From: Lutimaribacter pacificus
GTDB lineage: Bacteria > Pseudomonadota > Alphaproteobacteria > Rhodobacterales > Rhodobacteraceae
Direction of reading: 5' to 3'
DNA length: 64,000 bases
Assembly: GCF_900142185.1 (NCBI RefSeq)
Contig: NZ_FQZZ01000001.1
Location: 1,116,001 to 1,180,000, forward strand
Shown here piece by piece: positions 7,569 through 17,678 of this stretch. Numbering within the stretch: the stretch's first letter is position 1; each line of letters begins with the position of its first letter. The notes under the pieces were generated by a model. The model saw only the letters and a list, made by a program, of their open reading frames with translations, searched no databases and was not told the DNA's origin. Made by a program: the position numbers and the translations under genes.

Positions 7569-10500
7569 ATGAAGATCGAAAGAAAATTCACGCGGGCAGG
7601 GCAGGACGCTTACGCGGAGCTGAATTTCATCACCACCACCTCGGAAATCCGCAATCCCGACGGCACCGTCGTGTTCAAGCTGGACGAGGTCGAGGTTCCC
7701 GACAGCTGGAGTCAGGTGGCATCCGACGTCATCGCGCAGAAATATTTCCGCAAGGCGGGCGTCGCGCCCCGGCTTAAGCGGGTGAAGGAAAAGGGCGTGC
7801 CCGAATTCCTGTGGCGCTCGGTTCCGGCCGACGACAACAGCGAAACCGGCGGCGAAACCTCGTCCAAGCAGGTGTTCGACCGGCTGGCGGGGGCCTGGAC
7901 CTACTGGGGCTGGAAGGGCGGCTATTTCTCGACCGAAGAGGACGCGCGCGCCTATTTCGACGAAATGCGTTACATGCTGGCAACCCAGCGCGCGGCGCCG
8001 AACTCGCCCCAGTGGTTCAACACCGGTCTGCACTGGGCCTATGGCATCGACGGGCCCAGCCAGGGCCACTATTACGTCGATTACAAGACCGGCAAGCTGA
8101 CCAAATCGGCCAGCGCCTATGAACATCCCCAGCCCCATGCCTGTTTCATCCAGTCGGTCGCCGACGACCTTGTGGGCGATGGCGGCATCATGGACCTGTG
8201 GGTGCGTGAGGCGCGGCTGTTCAAATACGGTTCCGGCACCGGCACCAACTTTTCCTCGCTGCGCGCCGAGGGCGAGAAGCTGTCGGGCGGCGGCAAGTCG
8301 TCGGGGCTGATGGGTTTCCTGAAAATCGGCGACCGCGCGGCGGGCGCGATCAAGTCGGGCGGCACCACGCGCCGCGCCGCCAAGATGGTGATCTGCGATG
8401 TCGATCACCCCGATATCCAGGAATTCGTCAACTGGAAGGTCAAGGAAGAGCAGAAGGTTGCCAGCATCGTCGCGGGTTCGAAGATGCACGAGCAGCGCCT
8501 GAACGAGATCTTCGCCGCCATCCGCCAGTGGGACGGCAGCACCGAGGATGCGGTGGACCCGGCCAGGAACGAAAGCCTGAAATCGGCCATTCGCGGCGCC
8601 AAGAAGGCGGCGATCCCCGAGACCTATGTCAAGCGCGTGCTGGATTACGCCAGGCAGGGCTATGACAGTATCGAATTCCCGACCTACAACACCGACTGGG
8701 ACAGCGAAGCCTATGCATCGGTGTCGGGCCAGAACTCGAACAACTCGGTCCGCGTGACCGACGCATTCCTGAAGGCCGTGCAGGACGATGCCGACTGGGA
8801 GCTGCTGCGCCGCACCGACGGAAGCGTGTCGAAGACCGTAAAAGCGCGCGACCTGTGGGAAGATATCGGCCACGCCGCCTGGGCCTGCGCCGATCCCGGC
8901 ATCCAGTATCACGACACGGTCAATGCCTGGCATACCTGCCCCGAAGACGGGCCGATCCGCGGCTCGAACCCGTGTTCGGAATACATGTTCCTCGACGATA
9001 CCGCCTGCAACCTGGCCTCGATGAACCTGCTGACCTTCTACAAGGGCGGCGAATTCCAGGTCGAGGATTACATGCACGCGATCCGGCTGTGGACGCTGAC
9101 GCTGGAAATCTCGGTGATGATGGCGCAGTTCCCGTCCAAGGAAATCGCGCAGCTGTCCTACGAGTTCCGCACGCTGGGGCTGGGCTATGCCAATATCGGC
9201 GGGCTGCTGATGAACATGGGGCTGGGCTATGACAGCGACGAGGGCCGGGCGCTGACCGGCGCGCTGACCGCAATCATGACGGGCGTGTCCTATGCCACCT
9301 CGGCCGAGATCGCCGGCGAGCTGGGCGCCTTTTCGGGCTATGAGCGCAACGCCGCGCATATGCTGCGGGTGATCCGCAACCACCGCAACGCCGCCTATGG
9401 CGCGACCGACGGGTACGAGGATCTGGCGACGCTGCCGGTGGCGCTGGATCATGCCAACTGCCCCGATGAACGGCTGGTCAGGATCGCCATGTCCTCGTGG
9501 GACGAGGCGCTGCGGCTGGGCGAAAAACACGGCTATCGCAACGCGCAGGCCACGGTGATCGCGCCCACCGGCACGATCGGGCTGGTGATGGATTGCGACA
9601 CCACCGGGATCGAACCCGATTTCGCGCTGGTGAAGTTCAAGAAGCTGGCCGGCGGCGGCTATTTCAAGATCATCAACCATTCGGTGCCCGCCGCGCTGGA
9701 AAAACTGGGCTACGGTTCGGCCGAGATCGAGGAGATCATCGCCTATGCCGTGGGCCATGGCAGCCTTGGCCAGGCGCCGGCGATCAACCACAGCTCGCTT
9801 GTCGGGCACGGTTTCGGCCCGAACGAGATCGACAAGGTGGAAAGCGCGCTGGCCACCGCCTTCGACATCCGTTTCGTGTTCAACCAGTGGACGCTGGGCG
9901 AGGAATTCTGCACCAACGTGCTGGGCATCCCGGCCGAAAAGCTGAACGATCCGACCTTCGACATGCTGCGCCACCTTGGCTTTTCGCGCGCCGATATCGA
10001 GGCCGCGAACGACCATGTCTGCGGGACGATGACGCTGGAAGGCGCGCCGCATCTGCGCGACGGGCATTACCACATCTTCGATTGCGCCAACCCCTGCGGC
10101 AAGAAGGGCAAGCGGTACCTGTCGGTCAACAGCCATATCGACATGATGGCGGCGGCGCAGTCCTTCATCTCGGGCGCGATCTCCAAGACGATCAACATGC
10201 CCAACGACGCCACCATCGGGGACTGCCAGGAAGCCTACGAACGCAGCTGGAAGATGGGTATCAAGGCCAACGCGCTGTATCGGGACGGCTCGAAACTGTC
10301 GCAGCCACTGGCCGCCTCGCTGGTCGAGGATGACGACGAGGCCGCCGAGATCCTGGAAACCGGCTCGGCGCAGGAAAAGGCCGCCGTGCTGGCCGAAAAG
10401 ATCGTCGAAAAGGTGGTGGTCAAGGAAATCGTCCGCAGCCACCGCGAGAAGATGCCGGAACGCCGCAAGGGCTATACCCAGAAGGCGGTCGTGGGCGGGC

Positions 10501-11246
10501 ACAAGGTGTATCTGCGCACCGGCGAGTATGCCGACGGCAGCCTTGGCGAGATTTTCATCGACATGCACAAGGAAGGCGCCGGTTTCCGCGCGATGATGAA
10601 CAACTTTGCCATCGCGGTATCGGTCGGGCTGCAATACGGCGTCCCGCTTGAGGAATTCGTGGATGCCTTCACCTTCACCAAGTTCGAACCTGCGGGGATC
10701 GTGCAGGGCAACGATTCGATCAAGAACGCGACCTCGATCCTCGATTACATCTTCCGCGAACTGGCGGTCAGCTATCTCGACCGCACCGACCTGGCCCATG
10801 TGAAACCCGAAGGCGCGTCCTTCGACGATCTGGGCCGCGGCGAGGAAGAGGGCGTATCGAACGTGCAGGAACTGAGCGACAGCGCCGCCTCGCGCTCGCT
10901 CGAAGTGCTCAAGCAGATCAGCTCGACCGGCTACCTGCGCAAGCGCCTGCCGCAGGAACTGGTGGTGCTGAATGGCGGGCAGGGGCTGGCCACCGGCACC
11001 GATCCCGTCAGCGTGCTGAACACGCTGGTGCCGGAAACCGCGCAGGGCGCCACGGCGACGATGACCGCGGCCTCGACCACCACGACCACGGTGGCCAGCG
11101 GCTCGGTCTCGCTGGATGCGCGCACCAAGGCCAGGATGCAGGGCTACGAGGGCGAGGCCTGCGGCGATTGCGGCAACTACACGCTGGTCCGCAACGGCAC
11201 CTGCATGAAGTGCAACACCTGCGGCGCGACGAGCGGGTGCAGCTAA
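7569..11246 (+). CDS. nrdJ: B12-dependent (class II) ribonucleotide reductase
   Basis: 1225 residues, the size of the long NrdJ form. It reduces ribonucleotides to deoxyribonucleotides using adenosylcobalamin, so it works with or without oxygen. The barrel motifs are clear: [32 protein letters not shown] with radical-site Cys and Glu, and [16 protein letters not shown] long extension precedes a Cys-rich C-terminus ([20 protein letters not shown]) of zinc-ribbon or redox-relay type. The start is ATG 7569 (MKIERKFT), common for the family. It is a single-gene unit with its own terminator; control by NrdR is suggested by the boxes 140-190 nt upstream. Confidence 0.97.
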   Translation: MKIERKFTRAGQDAYAELNFITTTSEIRNPDGTVVFKLDEVEVPDSWSQVASDVIAQKYFRKAGVAPRLKRVKEKGVPEFLWRSVPADDNSETGGETSSKQVFDRLAGAWTYWGWKGGYFSTEEDARAYFDEMRYMLATQRAAPNSPQWFNTGLHWAYGIDGPSQGHYYVDYKTGKLTKSASAYEHPQPHACFIQSVADDLVGDGGIMDLWVREARLFKYGSGTGTNFSSLRAEGEKLSGGGKSSGLMGFLKIGDRAAGAIKSGGTTRRAAKMVICDVDHPDIQEFVNWKVKEEQKVASIVAGSKMHEQRLNEIFAAIRQWDGSTEDAVDPARNESLKSAIRGAKKAAIPETYVKRVLDYARQGYDSIEFPTYNTDWDSEAYASVSGQNSNNSVRVTDAFLKAVQDDADWELLRRTDGSVSKTVKARDLWEDIGHAAWACADPGIQYHDTVNAWHTCPEDGPIRGSNPCSEYMFLDDTACNLASMNLLTFYKGGEFQVEDYMHAIRLWTLTLEISVMMAQFPSKEIAQLSYEFRTLGLGYANIGGLLMNMGLGYDSDEGRALTGALTAIMTGVSYATSAEIAGELGAFSGYERNAAHMLRVIRNHRNAAYGATDGYEDLATLPVALDHANCPDERLVRIAMSSWDEALRLGEKHGYRNAQATVIAPTGTIGLVMDCDTTGIEPDFALVKFKKLAGGGYFKIINHSVPAALEKLGYGSAEIEEIIAYAVGHGSLGQAPAINHSSLVGHGFGPNEIDKVESALATAFDIRFVFNQWTLGEEFCTNVLGIPAEKLNDPTFDMLRHLGFSRADIEAANDHVCGTMTLEGAPHLRDGHYHIFDCANPCGKKGKRYLSVNSHIDMMAAAQSFISGAISKTINMPNDATIGDCQEAYERSWKMGIKANALYRDGSKLSQPLAASLVEDDDEAAEILETGSAQEKAAVLAEKIVEKVVVKEIVRSHREKMPERRKGYTQKAVVGGHKVYLRTGEYADGSLGEIFIDMHKEGAGFRAMMNNFAIAVSVGLQYGVPLEEFVDAFTFTKFEPAGIVQGNDSIKNATSILDYIFRELAVSYLDRTDLAHVKPEGASFDDLGRGEEEGVSNVQELSDSAASRSLEVLKQISSTGYLRKRLPQELVVLNGGQGLATGTDPVSVLNTLVPETAQGATATMTAASTTTTTVASGSVSLDARTKARMQGYEGEACGDCGNYTLVRNGTCMKCNTCGATSGCS

Positions 11247-11342
11247 ACGAACACGGGGCGGGTGCGCTCGCCCCGCGTGGATCAGGCCGCAGGCAGAAAA
11301 ATTCCGAGCGGTTAACAGACAGAGCCTGATCAACGAAACTCC

Positions 11343-11371
11343 GGGGGCGCGGTTGCGTCCCCTTTTTCTTT
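11343..11371 (+). terminator. Intrinsic terminator after nrdJ
   Basis: Stem GGGGGCGC (11343-11350) and GCGTCCCC (11355-11362), with one G-T pair and loop GGTT, is followed by TTTTTCTTT. A second GC hairpin (CGGGGCG/CGCCCCG, 11254-11275) without a T-run lies directly after the stop codon. The terminator sits only 40 nt before the adenine deaminase start. Confidence 0.8.
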
Positions 11372-11410
11372 GCGCGGGCCGGGGTTAGGCTTGCCCGAAA
11401 GGGGGCGCCG

Positions 11411-13105
11411 ATGGCCGATCTGGAAACACGTATCGCGCAGGCCCGTGGCGAGGCACCCGCCGACCTGGTGCTGCGCGGGGGCCGCGTGCTGGACCTTGTG
11501 ACCGGCGAGTTGCTGGAGGGCGACGTGGCGATCTGCGGCGACCGGATCGTGGGCACCTGCGCGGATTACGAGGGGCGCAAGGTGCTGGATGTCGGCGGGC
11601 TGATCCTTGTGCCCGGCTTCATCGACACGCATCTGCATATCGAATCCTCGCTGGTCACCCCGTTCGAATTCGACCGCTGCGTGCTGCCGCGCGGGGTGAC
11701 CACGGCGATCTGCGACCCGCATGAGATCGCCAACGTGATCGGCGCCGAGGGCATCCGCTATTTCCAGCAGGCCAGCGAACGCACGCTGATGGATATCAAG
11801 GTGCAGCTCTCCTCCTGCGTGCCGTCGAGCCATATGGAAACCGCCGGCGCGCGGCTGGGGGCGGAGGATCTGAAACCGCTGATGGGCCATCCTTCGGGGC
11901 TGGGGCTGGCGGAATTCATGAATTATCCCGGTGTGTTGGCCCGCGATCCCGATGTGATGGAAAAGCTGGCGCTGTTCCGGGGTGGGCATATCGACGGGCA
12001 TTGCCCGCTGTTGTCGGGGCGCGATCTGAACGCCTATGTCGCCGCCGGCATCCGCACCGAGCACGAGGCGACCAGCGCGCAGGAGGCGCGCGAAAAGCTG
12101 CAAAAGGGGATGCGGGTGCTGATCCGCGAAGGCTCTGTCTCGAAAGACCTGCACGCGCTGCAACCGCTGCTGAGCGAGCGCACCGCGCCCTACATGTGCC
12201 TGTGCACCGACGACCGCAACCCGCTGGACATCGCCGAGCACGGGCACCTGGATTACATGATCCGCGAGTTGATCCGCCTGGGCACGCCGGTGCTGGCCGC
12301 CTATCGCGCCGCCAGCCTGTCGGCGGCCGAGGCGTTCGGGCTGAAGGATCGCGGGCTGATCGCACCGGGGCTGCGCGCCGATATCGTGGCGGTGGACAGC
12401 CTTGAGGAGTGCCGCGCGCGGCACGTCATCTGCGCCGGTCAAATCGTTGACGATGCCGCATTTTCTGCGCGTGAGACCATCCCGCCGGTGGGGCGGAGCT
12501 CGGTCCACGCACCGGTTGTCGGGCCGCAGGATTTCCGCGCCCGCGCCAACCGGGCGGAAACCGATGTGATCGGCATCCGCGAGGGGCAGATCCTGACCGA
12601 CCACCTGCACGAGGTGATCGGGATCGCCGACGGCGACAAGCCCCCCAATCCCGCGCGCGACCTGGCGCGGATCGCGGTGATCGAACGGCATGGGAAGAAC
12701 GGCAATATCGCCACCGGATTCGTGCGCGGGTTCGGGATGCAGGCGGGGGCCATCGCCTCGACCGTGTGCCACGACCACCACAACATCGCCTGTGTCGGCG
12801 TCGATTACGCCGACATGGCGCTGGCCGCCAACCGTCTGAGCCAGATCGAGGGCGGGTTCGTGGTGGTGCGGGACGGCCTTGTGCTGGCCGAACTGGCGCT
12901 GCCGGTGGCCGGGCTGATGAGCCTTGAGCCGTTCGAGGCGGTCCACACCCATCTGGATGCCCTGCGCGCGGCGGCGAAATCGCTGGGCGTCACGCTGGAA
13001 GAGCCGTTCCTGCAACTGGCCTTCCTCGCGCTGCCTGTGATCCCGGCGCTGAAGATCACCGATCGCGGCATGGTGGATGTGACGCGGTTCGAACTGATCG
13101 GGTAA
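11411..13105 (+). CDS. ade: Adenine deaminase
   Basis: 564 residues, typical for the AdeC family of the amidohydrolase superfamily. It converts adenine to hypoxanthine and ammonia for purine salvage. The metal-binding HxH is in [42 protein letters not shown] and CLCTDDRNP (late Asp of the barrel) are family motifs. The C-terminal domain (from about residue 385) contains [16 protein letters not shown]-like elements typical of Ade. Start ATG 11411 follows GGGGGCGCCG. The hpt gene near 60.9 kb could take its product onward. No operon partner is evident: pirin follows 99 nt later after its own leader. Confidence 0.95.
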   Translation: MADLETRIAQARGEAPADLVLRGGRVLDLVTGELLEGDVAICGDRIVGTCADYEGRKVLDVGGLILVPGFIDTHLHIESSLVTPFEFDRCVLPRGVTTAICDPHEIANVIGAEGIRYFQQASERTLMDIKVQLSSCVPSSHMETAGARLGAEDLKPLMGHPSGLGLAEFMNYPGVLARDPDVMEKLALFRGGHIDGHCPLLSGRDLNAYVAAGIRTEHEATSAQEAREKLQKGMRVLIREGSVSKDLHALQPLLSERTAPYMCLCTDDRNPLDIAEHGHLDYMIRELIRLGTPVLAAYRAASLSAAEAFGLKDRGLIAPGLRADIVAVDSLEECRARHVICAGQIVDDAAFSARETIPPVGRSSVHAPVVGPQDFRARANRAETDVIGIREGQILTDHLHEVIGIADGDKPPNPARDLARIAVIERHGKNGNIATGFVRGFGMQAGAIASTVCHDHHNIACVGVDYADMALAANRLSQIEGGFVVVRDGLVLAELALPVAGLMSLEPFEAVHTHLDALRAAAKSLGVTLEEPFLQLAFLALPVIPALKITDRGMVDVTRFELIG

Positions 13106-13204
13106 CCTGTGCGCCTGTGCGCATATCTGGCGCGTTGATGGGTGTTTTGTGCATTCACGTTTCGCCCTAGCTTTTGGTGATCCCACACAGGAGGAGGACA
13201 TGCC

Positions 13205-14140
13205 ATGAGCTGGAACCCCGCGCTCGACCCCGATTGCCCGACCGGCGATGCGGTGGATGCCATAGACACCGTGATCGTGCCGCGCGCCCGCGACCTCGGG
13301 GATTTCGAGGTGCGCCGCGCGCTGCCCGCGCCGCGCCGGCAGATGGTCGGCCCGTTCATCTTTTTCGACCAGATGGGCCCGGCCGAATTCCTGACCGGGC
13401 AGGGGATCGACATCCGCCCGCACCCGCATATCGGGCTGGCGACGGTGACCTATCTTTACAAGGGCAGGTTCCACCACCGCGACTCGCTGGGCACCGACCA
13501 GTGGATCGAACCGGGGGCGGTGAACCTGATGACGGCGGGCCACGGCGTCACCCATTCCGAACGGGTGGATGGCGACATGCTCGGGGCGCCTTACGCGCTG
13601 TCGGGCATCCAGACCTGGATCGCGCTGCCCGAGGACAAGGAGGACATGCCGGCCGATTTCGTCCACGCGCCGAAGGACGCGCTGCCGCTGATGCAGGGCG
13701 AGGGCAAGCAGGTGCGGCTGATCCTCGGCCATGCCTGGGGCGAGCGCGCGCCGGTCGAAACCCCGTCCGAGATGTTCTATGCCGATGCGGTGCTGGAGCC
13801 GGGGGCGCAGATCCCGCTGCCCGACGATCACGAGGATCGTGGCGTCTATGTCGTGGATGGCGAGGTAAGCGTTGCGGGGCAAGTGTTTGAAAAACAGCGC
13901 ATGATGGTGTTTCGCCCCGGTGACCGGCTGTCGCTGCGGGCCGGTCCGCAAGGCGCGCGGGTGCTGCTGCTGGGCGGTGCCACGCTGAACGGGCCGCGCC
14001 ATATCTGGTGGAACTTCGTGGCCTCGTCCCGCGACCGGATCGACGCCGCGAAAGAGGCGTGGCGCGCGGGCGACTGGGCGCATGGCCGCTTTCGCCTGCC
14101 GCCGACGGACAGCGATGAATTCATCCCGCTGCCGGAGTGA
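13205..14140 (+). CDS. Pirin family protein
   Basis: 311 residues, bicupin fold. The N-terminal metal site is recognisable: RPHPHIGLATVTY supplies two His and HGVTHSE the third His and a Glu. Pirins are iron proteins; some act as quercetinases, others affect transcription or pyruvate dehydrogenase activity, so the exact role is unknown. The start at 13205 is decided by a strong ribosome site (AGGAGGAGG); an ATG five bases earlier runs straight into a stop. A C-terminal cupin half (KQVRLILGHAWGE onward) is intact. Confidence 0.9.
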   Translation: MSWNPALDPDCPTGDAVDAIDTVIVPRARDLGDFEVRRALPAPRRQMVGPFIFFDQMGPAEFLTGQGIDIRPHPHIGLATVTYLYKGRFHHRDSLGTDQWIEPGAVNLMTAGHGVTHSERVDGDMLGAPYALSGIQTWIALPEDKEDMPADFVHAPKDALPLMQGEGKQVRLILGHAWGERAPVETPSEMFYADAVLEPGAQIPLPDDHEDRGVYVVDGEVSVAGQVFEKQRMMVFRPGDRLSLRAGPQGARVLLLGGATLNGPRHIWWNFVASSRDRIDAAKEAWRAGDWAHGRFRLPPTDSDEFIPLPE

Positions 14141-14150
14141 GAAAAAAATG

Positions 14151-14186
14151 CCGCCCCCCGCGCATTCGCTGCTTGACGGGGGGCGG
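14151..14186 (-). terminator. Leftward intrinsic terminator
   Basis: Perfect 10-bp arms CCGCCCCCCG (14151-14160) and CGGGGGGCGG (14177-14186). On the minus strand the hairpin is followed by CA and then seven T (A-run 14142-14148 on plus). It therefore terminates leftward transcription, although both neighbours (pirin, tRNA) point right. The only leftward unit that could use it is the operon ending at 14792. Confidence 0.65.
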
Positions 14187-14201
14187 TGGGCCGCGTAAAT
14201 C
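14173..14201 (+). promoter_or_regulatory. Promoter of first tRNA-Asp
   Basis: TTGACG at 14173-14178, followed after 16-17 nt by GTAAAT/TAAATC (14195-14201). Start of transcription near 14207 would be four bases before the tRNA. The -35 box overlaps the loop and right arm of the leftward terminator. Confidence 0.5.
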
Positions 14202-14210
14202 GGCCCGCAC

Positions 14211-14287
14211 GCGGTTGTAGCTCAGTTGGTTAGAGTACCGGCCTGTCACGCCGGGGGTCGCGGGTTCGAGCCCCGTCAACCGCGCCA
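14211..14287 (+). tRNA. tRNA-Asp (GUC), copy 1
   Basis: 77 nt including encoded CCA. The acceptor GCGGTTG pairs with CAACCGC, followed by discriminator G. D-loop GCTCAGTTGGTTAGAGT, anticodon stem CCGGC/GCCGG around CTGTCAC (anticodon GTC), T-arm GCGGGTTCGAGCCCCGT. The sequence is identical to the copy at 14446. Confidence 0.97.
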
Positions 14288-14407
14288 CTTTCCCCCTTCG
14301 ATCTGATGATACCCCCCTTCGGGGGCGCGAACCGCGCGGTTTCGTGCCCGAAGCGCGCGGTTTTCCCGGTGATGCCACGGCGGCCTTCAAGGCAGGCAAT
14401 TTCGCCA

Positions 14408-14436
14408 TTGACGCCCCCGCGCGCTTGGCCTATCCC
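14408..14436 (+). promoter_or_regulatory. Promoter of second tRNA-Asp
   Basis: TTGACG (14408-14413), 17 nt spacer, TATCCC (14431-14436). The predicted start near 14443 lies three bases before the second tRNA gene, so the two copies are probably transcribed independently. Confidence 0.6.
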
Positions 14437-14445
14437 ACCCCTCAC

Positions 14446-14522
14446 GCGGTTGTAGCTCAGTTGGTTAGAGTACCGGCCTGTCACGCCGGGGGTCGCGGGT
14501 TCGAGCCCCGTCAACCGCGCCA
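14446..14522 (+). tRNA. tRNA-Asp (GUC), copy 2
   Basis: Exact 77-nt duplicate of the gene at 14211, with encoded CCA and anticodon GTC. The copies start 235 bp apart. Flanking sequences are unrelated except for short stretches, so conversion or selection rather than a recent long duplication keeps them equal. Confidence 0.97.
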
Positions 14523-14553
14523 CTTTCCCCCCAGATACGGCGAAGGACGACCC

Positions 14554-14769
14554 ATGCAGGCGCTCGACGGCATTTCCTGGCTTCCGGTCGTCGTGCTGTG
14601 CCTGCTGCTGGGCGGCGCGCCCTTCGTGCCCGAGCCGCACCTGCTGGAAAAGCTGCGGATGCTGGCACAGGGCACGCTGAGCCGCCCCATCGACATCTTC
14701 GACCTGGTCATGCACGGCTCACCGTTCCTGCTGCTTTTCGCCAAGATCGCGCGCGCAGCCACCCGTTGA
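14554..14769 (+). CDS. Small conserved-looking membrane protein
   Basis: 71 residues. A good ribosome site (GAAGGA) lies 7-8 nt before ATG 14554. Two hydrophobic stretches, WLPVVVLCLLLGGAPF (about 9-24) and SPFLLLFAKIA, flank an amphipathic middle with PEPHLLEKLRMLAQG and RPIDIFDLVMHG. This pattern occurs in short Rhodobacteraceae proteins sometimes labelled 'RND transporter', a name the sequence does not justify. Function unknown. It is followed at once by a terminator. Confidence 0.7.
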   Translation: MQALDGISWLPVVVLCLLLGGAPFVPEPHLLEKLRMLAQGTLSRPIDIFDLVMHGSPFLLLFAKIARAATR

Positions 14770-14792
14770 GCCGGGGCGAAACCCGGCCCTTT
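14770..14792 (+). terminator. Terminator after small membrane protein gene
   Basis: GCCGGG (14770-14775) and CCCGGC (14782-14787) with a 6-nt loop, then CCTTTC. Moderate strength; no T-run on the other strand. Confidence 0.5.
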
Positions 14793-15658
14793 CAGGCGGT
14801 CAGGAAACCGCGCAGCGCGGCCAGCGTGTCGCCGGGATTGGCGTCGATGAAGAAATGCCCGCCGGGGATCGCCTGCGCGCGCATGTCGGACAGCCGCCCG
14901 GCCCATGTGGCGGGCACGTCATAGGCGCGCGCCATCGGCCCGTCGGCGCCGTAAAGCACCAGCGCGGGGCAGGCCACCTGCCGGGGCAGGTCGGCGCGGT
15001 CCAGCGCAAGGTCGTGGTCGATGGCCGCGCGATAATCGTTGCACATGCCCCGGATCGTGCCGGGGGTGCGCCAGGCCGCGCGATAGGCGGCAAGCTGGTC
15101 GGGGGCAAAGCCCGACAGCCCGTTGCCGCCCCAGCCGCCGAGGCAGGTTTCGAAATAGGCATCGGGGTCGTGCCCGATCATGGTTTCGGGCAGCGGCGCG
15201 GGCTGGGCGAGGAAGAACCAGTGGTAATAAAAGCGCGCCACCGGCGTTGTCAGTTCGTCCAGCAGCAGTTGCGTCGGCACGATATCCATCAGCGTCAGGC
15301 TGGTGAGCGTGTCGGGGTGATCCAGCGCGATGCGATGGGCGGTGCGCGCGCCCCGGTCGTGGCCCACAAGGTCGAACCGGCGATACCCCAGATGCGCCAT
15401 CAGCGCGACCATGTCGGCCCCCATCTCGCGGAAGCTGTAGTTTTCCACGCCCTGCGGTTTCGACGACGCGCCATAGCCGCGCAGATCGGCGCAGATGACC
15501 GTGCGGGATGCGGCCAGCCCGGGCGCGACCTGCGCCCACATGGCATGGGTTTGCGGAAAGCCGTGCAGCAGCAGCACGGGCGGGCCGTCGCCGGTTTTGA
15601 CATAGGCGATGCTCTGGCCGTTTACCTGCGCGGTGGATTTTTCGAACCCTGCGAACAT
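14792..15658 (-). CDS. Alpha/beta hydrolase, haloacetate dehalogenase-like
   Basis: 288 residues; start ATG 15658 with AGGAGGGG seven bases upstream. The closest remembered family is fluoroacetate dehalogenase: HGFPQTHAMW, nucleophile Asp101 in GHDRGARTAHR with the two carboxylate-binding arginines, YYHWFFLAQPAPLPE (His146-Trp147 of the halide pocket), and final GGHFFID with the catalytic His. In the MCNDYRAAIDHD segment the second aromatic seen in true fluoroacetate dehalogenases is an Asp, so the halide pocket may be incomplete and an epoxide hydrolase or esterase role is possible. It is the last gene of a leftward five-gene run. Confidence 0.75.
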   Translation of the reverse strand: MFAGFEKSTAQVNGQSIAYVKTGDGPPVLLLHGFPQTHAMWAQVAPGLAASRTVICADLRGYGASSKPQGVENYSFREMGADMVALMAHLGYRRFDLVGHDRGARTAHRIALDHPDTLTSLTLMDIVPTQLLLDELTTPVARFYYHWFFLAQPAPLPETMIGHDPDAYFETCLGGWGGNGLSGFAPDQLAAYRAAWRTPGTIRGMCNDYRAAIDHDLALDRADLPRQVACPALVLYGADGPMARAYDVPATWAGRLSDMRAQAIPGGHFFIDANPGDTLAALRGFLTA

Positions 15659-15717
15659 ATGTGCCCCTCCTGCCGCGACAGTAGGGCCAATCGCGCGGTG
15701 GGGAAAGGCGGCTTTGT

Positions 15718-17010
15718 TCAGCCTTCGGTCACGCCGCACCACTCGGCGATGAACAGCGCGGTGGTCTGCGTCACGCGGCGCACGGATTCGAGATCGACCC
15801 GTTCGTTGAAGCCGTGGATCGCCTCGGCCCGCGGGCCATAGACCAGCGCGGGCGTGTCGGCATAAAGGCCAAAGAACCGCGCATCGGTAGTGGCGGTGAT
15901 CGCCATCTTTTCCAGCGCGGTGCCGGTGACGTGGCTGTGCGCGCCTTCCAGCGCGCCGATGGCCTGCGTGGCGGTTGCGCTTTTATCCTCGCTCAGCGCG
16001 TAACCCTCGGCGGCGAAGCCGTGATAGACCACCTCGGGCGAGTTGTTGCGCAGAAAGGCGTTCTGCTGCGCGGCCTCGGCCAGCGTCGCCTCGATCTCGT
16101 CACGCAGGGCCTGGATGTCCTGGCCGGGGTAAAGCCCCATGCGCACGTCGAACACGCACCACGCCGGCACCGACGAGGCCCAGTCGCCGCCCTCGATCCG
16201 GCCCACGTTCAGGTTCAGCGGGTGGTGCATATGGGCGTAATCGGGGTGCTTGCGGTCGTCGGCGTTCCAGCGATCCTCAAGCGCGTGCAGGGCAGCGATC
16301 AGCGGGATCGCCGCGTCGATGGCATTGGCGCCCGACCCGGCATAGGCGACATGGGTCGGCAGCCCCCTGAGATGCACCTGGAACCACAACACGCCCACCT
16401 GCGCGGTCACCAGCCCCTCGTTGAAGGGTTCGGGGATCAGCGCCGCATCGGCACGATAGCCGCGTTGCAGGCAGGCCAGCGCGCCGTTGCCGGTGCATTC
16501 CTCCTCGACCACGGACTGGAAGAAGATATCGGCGGTGGGGGTCAGCCCGGCATGGGCCAGCGCATCCAGCGCAAAGAGGTTCGAGGCCAGCCCCGCCTTC
16601 ATGTCGCCCGCGCCGCGCCCGTACATCCAGCCATCGTCGATGCGGGGTTCGAAGGGCGCGGTGTCCCACATGTCCAGCGGGCCCACCGGCACCACGTCGA
16701 TATGCCCGTTCAGGATCAGCGATCGGCCCTTTTGCATATCGGCGCGCTGCGTGCCCACCACGTTCACCGCGTCGTCATAGGCGCCGATCACCGGGGAAAA
16801 GCCGGGCATGTCGCGGATATCGTCCACGTCGATCTGCCAGCGGTCGACCGCCATCCCGCGCCTTGCCAGTTCGTCGGCCATGAAATCCTGCGCGCCCTGT
16901 TCGTTGCCACGGGTCGAGGGATGCGCCGTCAGTTCCGACAGGAACGCCACCTCGTCGTCGAAAACCGCGTCAACGGCGTTCATGATGCGGGTCGTAAGCT
17001 GCTGGTCCAT
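15718..17010 (-). CDS. M20 ArgE/DapE-family deacylase
   Basis: 430 residues from ATG 17010 (GAGGGGCCAGG upstream). Two-zinc M20 hydrolase: GHIDVVPVG gives the first His and catalytic Asp, GRGAGDMKAG the bridging Asp, VVEEECTGNG the catalytic Glu pair, and the late His is in GPRAEAIHGFNE. Such enzymes remove acyl groups from amino acids (acetylornithine, succinyl-diaminopimelate). The arginine or lysine genes are absent around it; instead it lies 14 nt after CoA-transferase subunit B, so a role in catabolism of an N-acyl amino acid is more likely. Substrate unknown. Confidence 0.85.
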   Translation of the reverse strand: MDQQLTTRIMNAVDAVFDDEVAFLSELTAHPSTRGNEQGAQDFMADELARRGMAVDRWQIDVDDIRDMPGFSPVIGAYDDAVNVVGTQRADMQKGRSLILNGHIDVVPVGPLDMWDTAPFEPRIDDGWMYGRGAGDMKAGLASNLFALDALAHAGLTPTADIFFQSVVEEECTGNGALACLQRGYRADAALIPEPFNEGLVTAQVGVLWFQVHLRGLPTHVAYAGSGANAIDAAIPLIAALHALEDRWNADDRKHPDYAHMHHPLNLNVGRIEGGDWASSVPAWCVFDVRMGLYPGQDIQALRDEIEATLAEAAQQNAFLRNNSPEVVYHGFAAEGYALSEDKSATATQAIGALEGAHSHVTGTALEKMAITATTDARFFGLYADTPALVYGPRAEAIHGFNERVDLESVRRVTQTTALFIAEWCGVTEG

Positions 17011-17024
17011 CCTGGCCCCTCGGT

Positions 17025-17678
17025 TCAGAAAATGGGAATGGCGTCGCCGGGGATATGCAGCGGCGCCCCGGTGGCGTGTCTGACATCCGCGACCGTGACG
17101 CCCTGCGCCAGTTCGCGCAAGGCAAAGCCCGCCGGCGTCACGTCGATCACCGCCATGTCGGTGAATATCCGGTCGACGCAGGCGGCGGCGGTCAGCGGCA
17201 GGGTGCAACGCGTCAGCAGCTTGGGGTTGCCCGCGCGGTCGGTATGGGTGGTCAGCACCGCGACGCGGCGGGCCTTTTGCGCCAGCTCCATGCCCCCACC
17301 CGCGCCGGGCGAGAATTTTCCGGGGATCTTCCAGTTGGCGAGATCGCCGTTTTCCGCCACCTCGAACGCGCCCAGCATCGTCAGGTCCAGCCGCCCCGAG
17401 CGCACCAGCGCGAAGCTGGTGGCGCTGTCGAAGAACGCGCTGCCGGGCACGGTCGAGACATAGGCGCCGCCGGCGTCGATCAGGTTCCGGTCGGCAGCGT
17501 CGGGGGGCAGGGTGGGGCCGATGCCGGTCAGCCCGTTCTCGGTATGCAGGCAGACAGGGAAATTGGCGGGCAGGTGGTTGACCACCTGCGTCGGCAGCCC
17601 GATGCCCAGGTTCACCGTCATGCCGGGCGCGATGTCGCGGGCGGCGCGGGCGATCATGCGGGATTTAGCGTCGGACAA
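17025..17678 (-). CDS. 3-oxoacid CoA-transferase, subunit B
   Basis: 217 residues from a TTG at 17678, which aligns the N-terminus (LSDAKSRMIARAARDI) with ScoB-type proteins; an ATG seven codons later is the alternative. The catalytic Glu is in HTENGLTGIGP, and the GDLANWKIPGK and GAGGGMEL motifs are typical of the SCOT/ScoB family. It overlaps the subunit A gene by 14 nt, as expected for coupled translation of an A/B complex. The complex moves CoA from succinyl-CoA (or acetyl-CoA) to a 3-oxo acid; the acceptor here is unknown. Confidence 0.9.
   Translation of the reverse strand: MSDAKSRMIARAARDIAPGMTVNLGIGLPTQVVNHLPANFPVCLHTENGLTGIGPTLPPDAADRNLIDAGGAYVSTVPGSAFFDSATSFALVRSGRLDLTMLGAFEVAENGDLANWKIPGKFSPGAGGGMELAQKARRVAVLTTHTDRAGNPKLLTRCTLPLTAAACVDRIFTDMAVIDVTPAGFALRELAQGVTVADVRHATGAPLHIPGDAIPIF

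Noticed and set aside
7245-11333. 1362-residue open frame antisense to nrdJ
   Set aside because: Low-complexity His/Arg/Gly-rich translation that mirrors the real gene; no ribosome site or domain.
11330-14083. 917-residue open frame antisense to ade and pirin
   Set aside because: Crosses two real genes and has no recognisable domain; GC-driven artefact.
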